Below, piece after piece: positions 1-9,849 of a stretch of 21,961 bases of DNA (position 1 is the stretch's first letter; each line of letters starts with the position of its first letter). The DNA is taken from assembly GCA_025769875.1 (NCBI GenBank), contig JAGFNK010000782.1:1-21961 (forward strand), written 5' to 3'. The notes beneath the pieces are model-generated. The model saw nothing but the letters and a program-made list of their open reading frames with translations, searched no databases and had not been told where the DNA came from. Origin of the DNA: Russula earlei (taxonomy: Eukaryota; Basidiomycota; Agaricomycetes; Russulales; Russulaceae). A program made the translations under genes and the position numbers.

Positions 1-2
1 CT

Positions 3-1369
3 CAGCGACGCACAAAAGTGGAGATAGTGGGTCGTTATGTCTCCAAAGAGCTCTGGGAGTTTTGGAAGACCTTAGATGGACTCAGCACTGGAGACTGGGC
101 TGCTTTCTGCACTGCCTTAGAAAAAGTTCACCCAGATGTCTGAGCGGCCAGCTGCCTGTCCAAAAGAGGGCTGATCAATTTTGTCGACAAGTCAGCGCAA
201 TCTCACATCTGCGATGAGGAAGACGTCATCAAATATTATCAGAAATTCTTATTCAAAAGTAACGTAACCCCTCCACCTTGCTAACCACATCACTGAGAAA
301 AACAAAGCACAGAATGTTTCCGAGGGTTCCACCCGGTGGATCGTGACATCATTGCAGCCCGGCTTTTCTCCTCTAAACCTAACCACCCCTTAGATCAGCC
401 GTACAACCTCGAAGACGTCTATAACATTGCAAGAGGGTACTTTTCCAACTCACAATTCTACAGACCCCTCCAGCGACAATCGCACAATGACAACTATGAT
501 GGACAAGACCGCAGCTGCCAATGCTAGAAGAGCAACGCAATCCTGACTGGGGAAGCTCCACCCGTCAACACAGCCCCACCTTCATGGACTACAACCAATG
601 CAATCTCGACTGCGCCAACCTGAGGGCTCAGGAGCCGCCCATTTGCCAACCAGAATACCTCACAAAGACCATCCGTTTCAAAGAACCCAAACTGGCTGAG
701 AGCGATGAAGACAGGGAGCTGGGAGAGCTCATCCGACAAATGCACGGGATGTCGGTCCACAACATCGCCTATGTTGCGACATATGCCCAATGCGTGCGCC
801 ACTTCCCCAAGATCATTCAACTACTGCCCAAACCAGAGATAATGCCACCACCTTCCATTCCACCATGCCAGCACTCTGCTAACTCCTCTTGGCCACAATC
901 CCAGCCCTTGGCAGAAGCACCACCCATATCTGCGACTTACAGCTACCAAACACCCTCCACCAGGACATCAGCCACCACCAGGCAACCTTGGCCCCGCCAG
1001 GACAATCCAGCTCCTCAAGCGGCCTCTTCTGCCAATGATGACGCAAACAGTTTCTTCCAAAACCGCACCTGACCCAGCTTTTGCATTTTCTGCAAAAACG
1101 ACAGCCACCAGGTCAAGTTTTGCGCCATTGCTGAAGATTCTGTCCGTAGCGGCCGAGCGGTCATTCGCAATGGCTGCATCCATCTCCCTAACGGCAATCC
1201 TGTACCAAACGATGGTACAGGTAGGGAACTGCAATCTGCTATTGATCTCTGGCTGGCAGCACGATCTGGGACACACACTTTTGCCCCAATGGCCCAGACT
1301 ACCCTTGTCCGCAATGCCCCTCCACATTCGATCAACATCTTCGAGACCCGCGGCCTACCCATTGCCTGA
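3..1369 (+). pseudogene. Gag of the Ty3/gypsy element (degraded)
   Basis: This is the structural protein that packages the element's RNA. The first readable piece (from 3, with TGA at 141-143) contains GRYVSKELWEFWKTL and, after the stop, KRGLINFVDKSAQSH; a later piece (about 325-527) contains VDRDIIAARLF and LEDVYNIARGYFSN. These read like the capsid region of basidiomycete gypsy Gag. From 521 the frame runs on through a Pro/Ser-rich linker to a CCHC zinc knuckle (C-X2-C-X4-H-X4-C) at 1082-1123. In-frame TGA codons lie at 1070-1072 and 1367-1369, and at least two frame changes occur before 530. Family recognition is from memory of related fungal Gag proteins; the zinc knuckle is seen directly. 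Confidence 0.75.
1082..1123 (+). other. CCHC zinc knuckle of gypsy Gag
   Basis: The codons read CIFCKNDSHQVKFC, a canonical C-X2-C-X4-H-X4-C nucleocapsid knuckle that binds RNA in retroelement Gag proteins. It lies in the same frame as the upstream Gag linker and the downstream protease, just after the TGA at 1070-1072. Confidence 0.85.
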
Positions 1370-2334
1370 CTCGAAGAAATAACAGATTCTGACGACTCCC
1401 TATCCATTGACAATTCAAGTGATTCTGACACCAACACAACAGAAGATACGCCTGACATTTTCCAAGTCTTTGCTACCCAGAAGAAGAAACGATCCACCAA
1501 ACCCTCAAGAATACCAGAAGCCGAACCTGTGAAAGTAAATGAATCCCTGGAGCCACCTACTCTCCATGCAGAATGTGACAAATCCGCACTGCTGCCAACT
1601 TTCCCTGCCAAGAAGGAGGAGGAATGACTGGTCCCATGTACTGAAACCCCAAAACCCACCATCCAATACCAAAATCAGTCGCCTGCTGTAGACCAATGCC
1701 TGATCAATGAACTCTTGGCTTGGCTCCTCCAGGGCAAGCTATCTCAGACAACTCCTGCTCACATTTTGGCAGCCAGCCCATCCATTCAGAAGGAGATGAG
1801 TGACTTCCTCAAAGTCTGCCGTGTCAAAGCGACTTGCTACGAGCAATCCCAGCTTGAGGAACCACAGTCTGCACCTTTCCACCTCTCCTCTCTGCTCCTG
1901 CTCACTGCACCTGAACCCAAGTACTCCCTCCCCTTGCAAGAGGTAGACATCACCTTCACTCCAGGTTTAACAGAGCTGGGGGTCATCGACCCTGGGTCTC
2001 AGATTGTCATGATCAGGCAAGACCTCACACAAGAAGTCAATGCCAAAATCAACTATGGACAGCGCTTGGCTATGGAAAGTGCCGATGGGCTCACCAGTTG
2101 GACAGTAGGATGTGCCAAAAAAAACACCCAATGCGAATTGGGGACATTCCCTTTGTGCTGCATGCTTATGTTGTTGAGCACGTGCCCATGCGATTGCTCC
2201 TGGGCCACCCCTTCCAGCAGCAGCTCCTCAGCTGACTTGAAGACTTCCCCAATGGGAAAGTCGAATTATCGATATGCGATCTGTGCAACCCCTCGTGCCA
2301 AGTCCCTATCCCATCTAGGCCATGCCGGACACAT
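1370..2334 (+). pseudogene. Gypsy aspartic protease region (degraded)
   Basis: This is the retropepsin-like protease that would cleave the Gag-Pol polyprotein. The frame of the zinc knuckle continues through an acidic linker and a TGA at 1625-1627 into LTELGVIDPGSQIVMIRQ. The active-site motif is DPGS at 1988-1999, where families normally have DTGS or DSGS, so the catalytic Asp is kept but its neighbour is Pro. A single-base frame change occurs at the run of A around 2117-2130. The frame then continues with MRIGDIPFVLHAYVV and LLLGHPF, the usual C-terminal protease strands, and reaches another TGA at 2233-2235. No start codon is expected, because the region is translated as part of a polyprotein. 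Confidence 0.75.
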
Positions 2335-3560
2335 GTGGTCACAGGACCCATGAGCTACCTCTTCCTTATTGCTGATGTGAATCATTCATCTACACCAATT
2401 GCCCACAGAGCTCCGACTCCCAAACACTGCGTCCTTTCGGCTGCTTACAAGAAGGTCACGAGGAAGGTATGCCCGGTGCCCACCTCCCTTCCTGAGGACT
2501 GCTGCAACATCCACTGCATCCCAGAGGACCCACTCCTCTCGCTCTCTGTACTCCCAACCTCGCCTCCATACTTCGAACCTGGAAAGCGCCTCACGATGGA
2601 ACGCTTAGACGAACTGGAGCTTGATAGGTTCGGCTTTCTCTGGCCTGAGGAACTAAAATTATTGCAGCATGTCCTCAAACTCAACGAACTTGGCCTCGCC
2701 TGGACGGAGGAAGAGAAGGGCAGATTCTGGGACAACTATTTCACTCCCATCAGAATCCCGGTTGTCAAACACATCCCTTGGGCTCACAAGAACATTCCCA
2801 TCTGGCCTGGGATCCTCGAAGACATCATCAAAATCTTCAAAGACAAGCTGGCAGCTGGAGTATATGAGCATTCCGACACATCATACCGGTCTGCTTTTTT
2901 TTTGCATTAAAAAGAAGAGCGGCGCCTTGCGCCTTGTCCATGACCTGCAGCCTTTAAATGTCGTAACGATACACAACTCAGGCATCCCACCACTAACGGA
3001 TCAACTTATCGAATCCATGGCGGGGTGATCCTGCTATACCATGCTCGATCTCTTTGTGGGATACGACCACCGGACGTTGGACATAGCATCTCGCAATTTC
3101 ACCACTATCCAATCCCCCATAGGAGCTTTGAGGCTAACATGTTTACCACAGGGTTGGACAAACATGGGTGCGATCTTCCATGAAGACATAACCTTCATCC
3201 TCGAGCCTGAAATCCCACACACCGCCTGGCCTTACATGGACGACTGCTGCATCAAGGGCCCACCAACACGCTATGAAACCGCCAATGACAGCTTCACCAC
3301 TATCCCTGAAAACTCGGGGATTTGCTCTTTCATTTGGGAACATATTAATGATGTCCATCGCATACTCCACAGACTTCACACTGCAGGAGCTACTGTCTCA
3401 GCCAAGAAACTTTTCATCGCCATTCCTGAGGTCATCATCCTTGGGCACAAGTGTACCTATGAGGGCCACATGCCCGACGACTCCAAAATCACCAAAATCT
3501 GCGACTGGCTGCCTTGCAAGAACCTGAGTGATGTTCGGGCATTCTTGGGCATGGCTGGGT
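2335..3560 (+). pseudogene. Gypsy reverse transcriptase (degraded)
   Basis: This is the RNA-dependent DNA polymerase domain. The N-terminal fingers (FTPIRIPVVKHIPWAHKNIP near 2740-2800) read in one frame up to a T-run at 2895-2903, where the frame shifts by one base. The palm then follows: FCIKKKSGALRLVHDLQPLN, a TGA at 3026-3028 within the run SMAG-stop-SCYT, motif A LDLFVGYDH with Asp at 3047-3049, and motif C YMDD at 3233-3244, so both catalytic Asp of the YXDD box survive. The thumb and connection follow (LGMAGYMQIWIHNYAAIAQP). The enzyme is inactive because of the frameshift and the stop. Assignment to Ty3/gypsy rests on domain order, with integrase downstream. Confidence 0.92.
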
Positions 3561-4240
3561 ACATGCAGATATGGATTCACAATTACGCTGCCATAGCGCA
3601 ACCCCTCATTGATCTCACCCACAAGGGGACCACTTTTGCTTGGGAGGAGGAACACACAACGGCCATGCAACTCATCAAAGAAGCCATCATTACATCTCCT
3701 GCCCTCATCTCCATCGATTATTCCTCTGATCTCACCGTATACCTCGCAATAGACTCCTCTTGGTGCGGAGTGGGATGGATCCTCTCCCAGGACTGCCCCG
3801 ATGGTCAGTGGCGCCCCACGCACTTTGGCTCCATAGCCTGGAACGAGCATGAAGGAAGGTACTCCCAGGTCAAATTAGAGCTCTACGGCATATTTCACGT
3901 GCTTCGTGCAATGTGTTTTCACCTTGTAGGTGTTCCGCACCTTGTCATCAAAATGGATGCACAATTCATCCATGGCATGCTCAAAACTCCCAACTTCCAG
4001 CCCAATGCCACAATCAATCAATGGATAGCCGCCATCAAGCTCTTTGACTTCAAGTTAGTTCACATCCCGGCTGCCAAACACCACAGGCCCGACGGCTTGT
4101 CATGATGCGAACCCGCTAGCGATCAGGAGGAGGATGATCCCAAAGAGTGGATCGATCACGCCCTATCACTCAGAGTTTGGGCAACAAGCTGGGAAGGACA
4201 CTGCACTATCTCAGACCGGCCCCCAGCTTGGGCTCCTATT
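3561..4240 (+). pseudogene. Gypsy RNase H and connection to integrase
   Basis: RNase H removes RNA from the RNA:DNA hybrid during reverse transcription. It is in the same frame as the reverse transcriptase palm. Recognisable blocks are TVYLAIDSSWCGVGWILSQ (first acidic residue), QVKLELYGIFHVLRAM (Glu), HLVIKMDAQFIHGML (Asp) and the C-terminal HIPAAKHHRPDGLS, which leads into TGA at 4103-4105 where related elements have Arg. The frame stays open through 4106-4240 (EEDDPKEWIDHALSLRVW) into the integrase, so the TGA is the only break in this stretch. Confidence 0.9.
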
Positions 4241-5658
4241 GTGAACTCACCCATTGCTGAAGCCAGTATTGACACCTCTACAATTCCCACAAGTGAGAAG
4301 TCCCACAAAGCAGACAAGACAATTGAGGAGATTCGACTTTATCTCTCCTCCCTACAGCTTCCTGACAACCTCGATGATGCCGCCACCACTCGACTCACTT
4401 GCAAAGCAAAATATTTCGCCCTCCTCAATGGACGGCTCTGGCGCCGACAGTATCAGGGACGACATCAGCTCTACATTGCACCGCCGCAGCGCTTTCCTCT
4501 CCTACACGACGCACATGACAGCCTCAGCCACAAAGGGTTCTATTCAACTTGCTGCGCCCTCCTAGACCGATTCTGGTGGCCATCCTTGGAGGAGGACGTC
4601 AAGTGGTATGTGCACACTTGTCATCAGTGCCAGATCCGCCAAACCACCAAGATTCACATTCCACCCACCGTATCTCCGCCAGCACCACTCTTTTGCAAAT
4701 TATACATTGACACCATGGTTATGCCCTGCGCCTCGGGGTACAGATATATAACTCAGGCGTGTTGCTCTCTCACAGCCTGGCCAGAGTGGAGAGCATTATG
4801 CACCAAAACTGGACGCACTCTCAGCTCCTTCCTGTTCAAGAAGTTCTCTGCCGATGGGGCACCGTTGAAGAAATCATCTCTGACAACGGCACGCCTTACA
4901 TTGCCACACTTGACTGGCTCTCGGAGAGGTACGGAGTCCATCATATCTGCATTTCTGCTTACAACTCTTGTGCGAACAGCATTGTCGAACGCCAGCACCA
5001 AACCATCCGAGAAGCCCTAGTCAAGGCATGTGAGGGCAACACAGCAAAATGGCCCACGCAGGCACCTCATGTTTTCTGGGCCAATTGCGCCACCATCCAC
5101 AAGTCCACTGGACACTCCCCCTTCTACATGGCACATGGAGTAGAGCCTCTCCTCCCTTTTGACATTACTCTAGCCACATTCCTGGTCCCTGACCTCACCA
5201 AGCCCATGTCCACAGCCAACCTCATTGCGACACGTGCTCAACAGCTGGAGATGCATGAGGACGACCTCACTGCCATCCATGACAAAATACTCAAAAATTG
5301 TCTTGCATCTGTACGACAGTTCGAGTGAGAATTTGCTAACACCATCTCCTCTTACAAGTTTAAGCCTGGAGATTTAGTGTTGGTGCGCACTGCAGGAGCG
5401 GACACAGTGCTGAAGAACAAGACCAGGCCTCGCTACTTCAGGCCTATGGTCGTACTCAAGTGCACATGCAATGGCGCATACCGACTGGTGGAGCTGGATA
5501 GAGCCATTTCCAAAATACACTACATGGCATTTTGAATCATTCCTTACTTTGCTCGCTCACCAGCATCCATCCCAGTCATGCAACTTTTGGAACAGGAGCC
5601 TGCTATCAGTGATGAGGCCATTGACGCTGACGATACCCACTCACAGGATGAGGATTGA
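4241..5658 (+). pseudogene. Gypsy integrase (degraded)
   Basis: This enzyme inserts the cDNA into the chromosome. An N-terminal HHCC zinc region spans HDAHDSLSHKGF to HTCHQCQIRQ (about 4510-4640). The catalytic core has Asp at 4709-4711 (LYIDTMVMP), Asp at 4882-4884 (SDNGTPYIATLDW) and Glu at 4987-4989 (IVERQHQTIREAL); the last two lie 34 residues apart. A one-base frame change near 4835-4843 separates the first Asp from the other two. After TGA at 5326-5328 the same frame carries the C-terminal SH3-like region (FKPGDLVLVRT, RPRYFRPMVVL, YRLVELDRAISKIHYMAF). TGA at 5533-5535 lies between AF and IIPY, and the frame ends at TGA 5656-5658. Several positions that are Arg in the family are Cys here. 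Confidence 0.92.
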
Positions 5659-5683
5659 CCGGGGACGGTCAAATTTTAACCCC

Positions 5684-5691
5684 CTGGGAGG
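5684..5691 (+). other. Polypurine tract of the gypsy element
   Basis: A short purine-rich run (CTGGGAGG) lies immediately before the LTR start TGTAAGG. A polypurine tract primes plus-strand DNA synthesis in LTR retrotransposons and always abuts the 3' LTR. The placement fits; the run is short and partly eroded (leading C and T). Confidence 0.6.
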
Positions 5692-6867
5692 TGTAAGGTG
5701 ACTAATCCCACTAGCCACAAAGTCATGACAGAATCCCTGTGCCATGAAAACGTACTTCTGCGCCTTGCACCTCCCTCATCCACATGCCCCAGTCTCTCTT
5801 CTCCTTTTTTTCTCTTTCTCTTTCACCAACTCTCATTCCACGAAAGCCCAAGTAGCGTTGACGATACCCCGGACAACATCTCCACCGTTTTCTCCATGTC
5901 AATCAGTGCCCACGCTATGCCCTGCCTTTTACCCACTCTTATTGGCTCTCTTTCATCCTCTCCATATGCCTTACATCACCACTCTGTCCTTGTCATTTCT
6001 CCTTTGTCTCTTTCACCTCACTGCCTCACCTCCTCCTCCATGTTCTCCCAACTCCTTTTATCGACATCTCGACCCTGTCTCGACAAATCTCGAACCTCTT
6101 TCATCCCGCGCACATGCCATAGGCCGCCTGATACCGTCATGTCCCCTCATGTCTTCTCGACCACCTTTCACCAAGCATCATGCCGAATGCAATTGCACTT
6201 TGCTTCACAGCCTCACTGCCACGCCCTCGCCTCACGGATGTTCCTCAGGAGTTTTAGTTCGATTTTGAGCATCAGGTACTGTACTCATGGCTTCATTTTC
6301 CTTTTACACAGTTACTACACTACTCCTTCATCCTTTCATACTTCGATCGGCCTTTGACTCAACTCCATACACATTCTCCCTTTGTGTTCTCCCCCTGTCT
6401 CATGCTCCCCATTTTTAGGTCCCCTTCTCCCCTTGACACAAATTCGTTCAAATAGCATAGAATGTCACTTGTATTCTAGGAGAAACATTGATCCCTCTGA
6501 CCCCTTTTATTCTGTTCCAATCTGTCTCAAACCACAAAAGAGAAAGGTCTGTCAGTGAATGACGTCGCTATGCCTCTTCTCATGTCTATTGATCGCCATT
6601 GACGAGTCATCCCATCGCTTTCTCAGCTGCCCTCTATGTCTCCACGGGCCTTTGTCTTTGTCCCCACTCTCACTCGACTCTACTGCTTGCCTCTCCCCTT
6701 TCGCCTTTGGTCCATCCCCTCCTCGCTGCCCCTTCATAGCCACCAGTGGGTCTTTGTTCTCTTACACATCCCTTCCTCCCCTTTTCCTTGCTCTTGGATG
6801 GAAGACATTCGCTTCAGACTGCCGTCCTGCCCCACAAACTCAGCGTGCCCCGGACTGGCTTGCTACA
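5692..6867 (+). repeat. 3' LTR of the gypsy element
   Basis: It starts TGTAAGGTGAC directly after the polypurine tract and ends GGCTTGCTACA, giving the short inverted ends TGTA/TACA. The 3' boundary is supported independently: at 6868 the reverse strand switches to an ongoing pogo-like transposase reading frame in the middle of the gene. The interior is strongly pyrimidine-rich on the plus strand (long CT and TC runs from about 5800 to 6800). This creates long but meaningless Ser/Pro/His-rich open frames, the longest at 5698-6357. No coding function is assigned. The 5' LTR needed to confirm the length is outside the window. Confidence 0.7.
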
Positions 6868-7435
6868 AAAACCCTTCTTGTCCATGTTCCAGATGTGCTC
6901 TGGTGGGAGGTTTGGGTGCTTGTCATAGACCTGCTTGACTAGCTCAAAATATTGAGTGACATTTGAGACATTGAAGTTCTGAGCACACTTGGGATCCAGA
7001 TTACTTGGCTTTGATGACTGAAGCTCCGGGTGCCGCTTCTGGAAATGGTGGTGCCAGTTCTTGCCTGGGATGATGCCAGACATGTCATACCCAAGAGATT
7101 TGACATTGTTCTGGTCCATTGGTTCAGCAATCAAGGCCTGGTGGCCTACCCAGGAAACTAGCATGCCCTCCTGTTCCTTCGAGAGCAGTTGCTGAGTCAC
7201 ATTTGCATCCTTCTTGCAACAATGCCCATTGATGTGATCACTGAGTGTCTGAAGAGGAACCTAAGGGAATTTATAAGCATTAGAGAACCAAATGACTGCT
7301 CCTCACATTGTGGGCAATTGCAGCTGCTCATCTACTTTTGAAGCAGCCCTCCTGCCACTCAGTGATTGCTCCTTGAATTTGGTCCTCATATGCATCATCT
7401 GTCTGGCATGATTGCTTTGTGCGGATGGGCAGCAT
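6868..7435 (-). pseudogene. Pogo/Tigger-like transposase, 5' part, cut by gypsy insertion
   Basis: This is the N-terminal part of a Tc1/mariner-superfamily (pogo/Tigger) transposase, a nuclear enzyme that binds its element's terminal repeats. I place the start at ATG 7435. Exon 1 (43 codons, MLPIRTKQSCQ...) has a psq-type helix-turn-helix region with TGA at 7330-7328. A 46 bp intron (7261-7306) follows, and exon 2 starts VPLQTLSDHINGH. Next come a CENP-B-type helix-turn-helix region (LLSKEQEGMLVSWVGHQALI, IPGKNWHHHFQKRHPEL), the conserved SNLDPKCAQNFN, and PPEHIWNMDKKGF. That last motif holds the first catalytic Asp; family members usually have NMDEKG, so a Glu to Lys change is likely. At that codon the homology stops and the gypsy LTR begins. 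The remaining catalytic domain is presumably on the other side of the gypsy element. Confidence 0.85.
7261..7306 (-). other. 46 bp intron in pogo-like transposase 1
   Basis: The reverse strand reads AHN, then GTGAGG ... TTAG, then VPLQTL. Both canonical splice sites are present, the phase is 0 after codon 43, and in-frame stops inside the intron interrupt an otherwise continuous helix-turn-helix region. The second pogo-like gene (14285-14335) has an intron at the same codon. Confidence 0.8.
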
Positions 7436-8762
7436 CAATGAAACAGTTTATTACACTGTAATGCGGGAGTGGGAGAGTGTTACAGCGATCACTGGGGCTA
7501 ATGAGAGGATGAGGATGGCTTAGAGACATGTGATTAGCCAAGGATGCCAATTTGAAGCACCGACTTGAACTCTACCATTCTGTGTGACATCTCTCCAAAA
7601 ACACAAGGAAGGGGAAAACATCAAATGGGTATATTCTTACAAAAAAAAAACATGGGTGGATTCACATTAATCACTACTTTCACCCCCCATTTGAAAGAAA
7701 TCAAGATCATCATTTTCAGTGTGTCTACAAATTCTGACCGAGTGCTAGGTACCTTAAGTAAGCTGCACAGTTGGTGGGTCAGTGACAGTATAGGCTATGG
7801 GTGGGGTCCCTGGTTGCCAGTGCATTTCTGGACATGCCATGACAGAGGCAGGGTTGCTTGGTGAGCATACCTTGCCCGTGGATGCAGCCGTCCCTCGCCA
7901 TGGCAATGGTGCTGTCAATCTGCCTTGCCCAGTCAGGAAGTGGGGCCTGAGGGTAAGGGCCTGAGGGTTTGGAGGGAGAGGACAATGCTGGGCATGCCAT
8001 GGCACACTTGGATGAGATGGTCAGCACTGCAACGTGAGGTGAGGAGGGAGGAGGACCAGTTCCCAACATTGGGGATTTGGCATGAGAGGAGGTGGGGCAA
8101 GGTCTGGGTTGAAGTTGGGAGCATGTGATGGGCATGGCTCTGAGGTAGCTTGTGCCATGCCATGTCCACGTTTGTGGGTGCTGCCATGGCAAAGAGGTGA
8201 GGGTGGCATGAATGACGTGTTGGGTGGTGGAGTCAATCTGTTAGATGATTTGTCACTTGGGAGGGTAAGGATGAGAGAGGAGGAGGGATCTGGCAAGGCG
8301 CACATGGTAGAGGTATCCTGCACATCTGGAGAGCCATTTGTTGCTTGCTTGCATATGTTGTTGAAGGAGAAGAGAAAGAGCTTGAGGGTTGAGGTGTTCT
8401 TAGCCACACAAGAGGGTCAATGCAAATGCTAGAAAGCGGATTCCATTCACTGAATTGCTGAGATACTGGACAAGATAGTAGCTCCTGATAGGAGGGGAAG
8501 GGAGACGAGAGACAAAGGGAAAGGAACATGCGTGGGCGAGGGATGTGCAGGAGGTGGGGGCGAGTGAGTCATGTGAGTTTCTGGGCCAGCGGGCTCACAT
8601 ACCTTACAGCAGAATGCTCCCTGAGCTACATTGTTGCTGAAGGAGATGGAGGGCACTGGGTGGGGAGTGTGGCAAGGGTGTGCTGTAACTGTTGATGAGC
8701 AAAGGCAGGAATTCTACTGATGCTGGGTTAGTGCCGACAAAGATGATAATTACCCCAAAAAA
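7436..8762. other. No recognisable gene; G-rich plus strand
   Basis: No known protein, RNA gene or terminal repeat was recognised. The plus strand is G-rich between about 7800 and 8700, and palindromic words such as TGCCATGGCA and GCATGCCATGG recur (about 7880-8190). On the minus strand one frame from about 8656 to 7754 is open apart from TGA, TAG and TGA at 8449-8416 and TGA at 8023-8021. Its Pro/Ser/His-rich product resembles nothing I know and may reflect base composition. Splice-like sites are visible on the minus strand (TAAG|GTATGTG near 8605 and AAG|GTATGC near 7870). It could be a decayed element or a decayed gene; I cannot tell which. Confidence 0.4.
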
Positions 8763-8905
8763 GCCAGGGCTTGATGGCCCAGCTCCAGCTTTTCAAATCA
8801 TAGGCTGGGCCAAAGCCATCATGAAGCTGTCACTTTGGCCCAGCTTGGCCTGGCCTATTTCAGCCTGGCTTGGCCTGGCTCACAGCCTGAGGCCAGGCTG
8901 GGCAA
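8763..8905. repeat. GGCC-rich cluster of short direct and inverted repeats
   Basis: Words of the type GGCCCAGC, GCTGGGCC and GGCCTGGC recur at least ten times in about 140 bp (for example ATGGCCCAGC, GGCTGGGCC, TTGGCCCAGCTTGGCCTGG, CTGGCTTGGCCTGGC, GAGGCCAGGCTGGGC). The cluster lies immediately next to the last recognisable MFS codon at 8913. It may be the body of a small non-autonomous element or a subterminal repeat array. No clear terminal inverted repeat or target duplication was found. Confidence 0.45.
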
Positions 8906-8936
8906 AACACTAAGTGACATCGAGGAAGATGAGTCT

Positions 8937-8941
8937 GTTTT
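8937..8941. repeat. Target site duplication, left copy (GTTTT)
   Basis: GTTTT directly abuts the LTR start TGTTATGG. It is identical to the five bases following the other LTR end at 9549-9553. Confidence 0.85.
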
Positions 8942-9548
8942 TGTTATGGCATAACAGCTGTAAGAGCGTTAGCTCAAGGTTCAGTGGGGCCAAGTCCCTG
9001 TGACTTGGTTCAAGGGTTCAGTGGGGCCAGCTCAAAGAGACCAGATCAAGGGTTTAGCATCTCAAGGCTGAGTCAGACAATGACTCAGTCTGCAGACAGA
9101 GTTGATCTTCTGGTTTCACAGAAGAGGAGGACAATGAGAGAGAGGCAGAGGAAGAAAAGGAACACAAGAGTTCCTTGAGGTGTGCTTAGGTCAAGCAGAG
9201 TGTAGGTCAGCACAAGCAAGTTGTGATTTGAGAGAGTATACAGGGCAAGGGATGCGACAAGTAATGGGACAAGGCTAAGCTTGGGGCATTCCCCAGCTTC
9301 TACAGGTGCTTAAATACTGTATGTAGCGAGGCTGTACAGTACTATATGCAGAACAATAGATAAAAAGTGAGCCAATAGCAGAAGGGACTCAACACTAGAT
9401 GAAACAATAGATGAAACACAATGAGTGAAACAATAAGGACCATCAGTATCAAGGGATGAAACCGTAACCAAGGGGGTGGGGGTGAAAGTTTAAAGAACAT
9501 CTAAGGAGTAGTTTGGAGACAAACCCAAAAGAGGGGTAGATCACAACA
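8942..9548 (-). repeat. Solo LTR (607 bp) inserted in the MFS gene
   Basis: The unit starts TGTTATG and ends CACAACA, so it has TG...CA ends and near-perfect short inverted termini. It is flanked by the perfect 5 bp duplication GTTTT. Removing the LTR and one duplicate joins the MFS codons SQN and RLIFLDVT in frame, which confirms both boundaries. On the minus strand a TATTTAAG box lies near 9316, which suggests minus orientation. No internal retrotransposon genes lie next to it, so it is the product of LTR-LTR recombination. The family (copia or gypsy) is not decided. Confidence 0.88.
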
Positions 9549-9553
9549 GTTTT
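9549..9553. repeat. Target site duplication, right copy (GTTTT)
   Basis: It matches 8937-8941 exactly and is part of the MFS codons CAA AAC on the minus strand. Confidence 0.85.
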
Positions 9554-9607
9554 GGCTTATGGTGAGTCCTTGATGATCAATGAAGATGAAGGGAAATGCC
9601 TCTAACA

Positions 9608-9662
9608 CTGACAAGTTCATGGTCAATCAAATGAAACATGAAGTGGTAAATGCGGGACCTAC
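9608..9662 (-). other. 55 bp intron in MFS pseudogene
   Basis: GTAGGT ... GTCAG on the minus strand. Splicing joins VLYT and LLEAFPFIF, the expected run at helix 7, with correct phase. Confidence 0.75.
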
Positions 9663-9849
9663 ATGTGTAGAGCACAGCGTAGACCATGGATGAGTATATT
9701 GTGATCAGGACCAAGATCAGCTCCTGTGCAAGCATCTTGAAAGGCCAGAAAATGGTTTTCTCTAGAAAGATATTGAAAGTCCATTTCACTTCACCTTCAA
9801 TGCAGAGGGCTTTATTTTTGACTGGATCGTGTTTCCGTAATCGCTCAGC

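Larger units (their letters stand above)
1..6867 (+). mobile_element. Ty3/gypsy LTR retrotransposon, 5' end outside window
   Basis: The order gag - protease - reverse transcriptase - RNase H - integrase, followed by a polypurine tract and an LTR, defines a Ty3/gypsy (Metaviridae-type) element on the plus strand. The 5' LTR, the primer binding site and the start of gag lie beyond the left edge. The coding part sits mostly in one frame, with few frameshifts (near 2120, 2900 and 4840) and repeated in-frame TGA codons, so the copy is dead but still readable. The right end lies precisely inside a pogo-like transposase gene on the other strand, so this element inserted after that one. The left end cannot be judged from this window. 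Confidence 0.9.

Noticed and set aside
5698..6357. Long plus-strand open frame (219 codons) and an overlapping one at 5744-6268
   Set aside because: Both lie wholly in the pyrimidine-rich gypsy LTR, are Ser/Pro/His/Leu-rich and low complexity, and overlap each other in different frames. Composition explains them.
9180..9540. ATGAAACAATAG-type repeats (about 9399-9440) as a tandem array
   Set aside because: Only two or three loose copies within the solo LTR; too few and too irregular to call.
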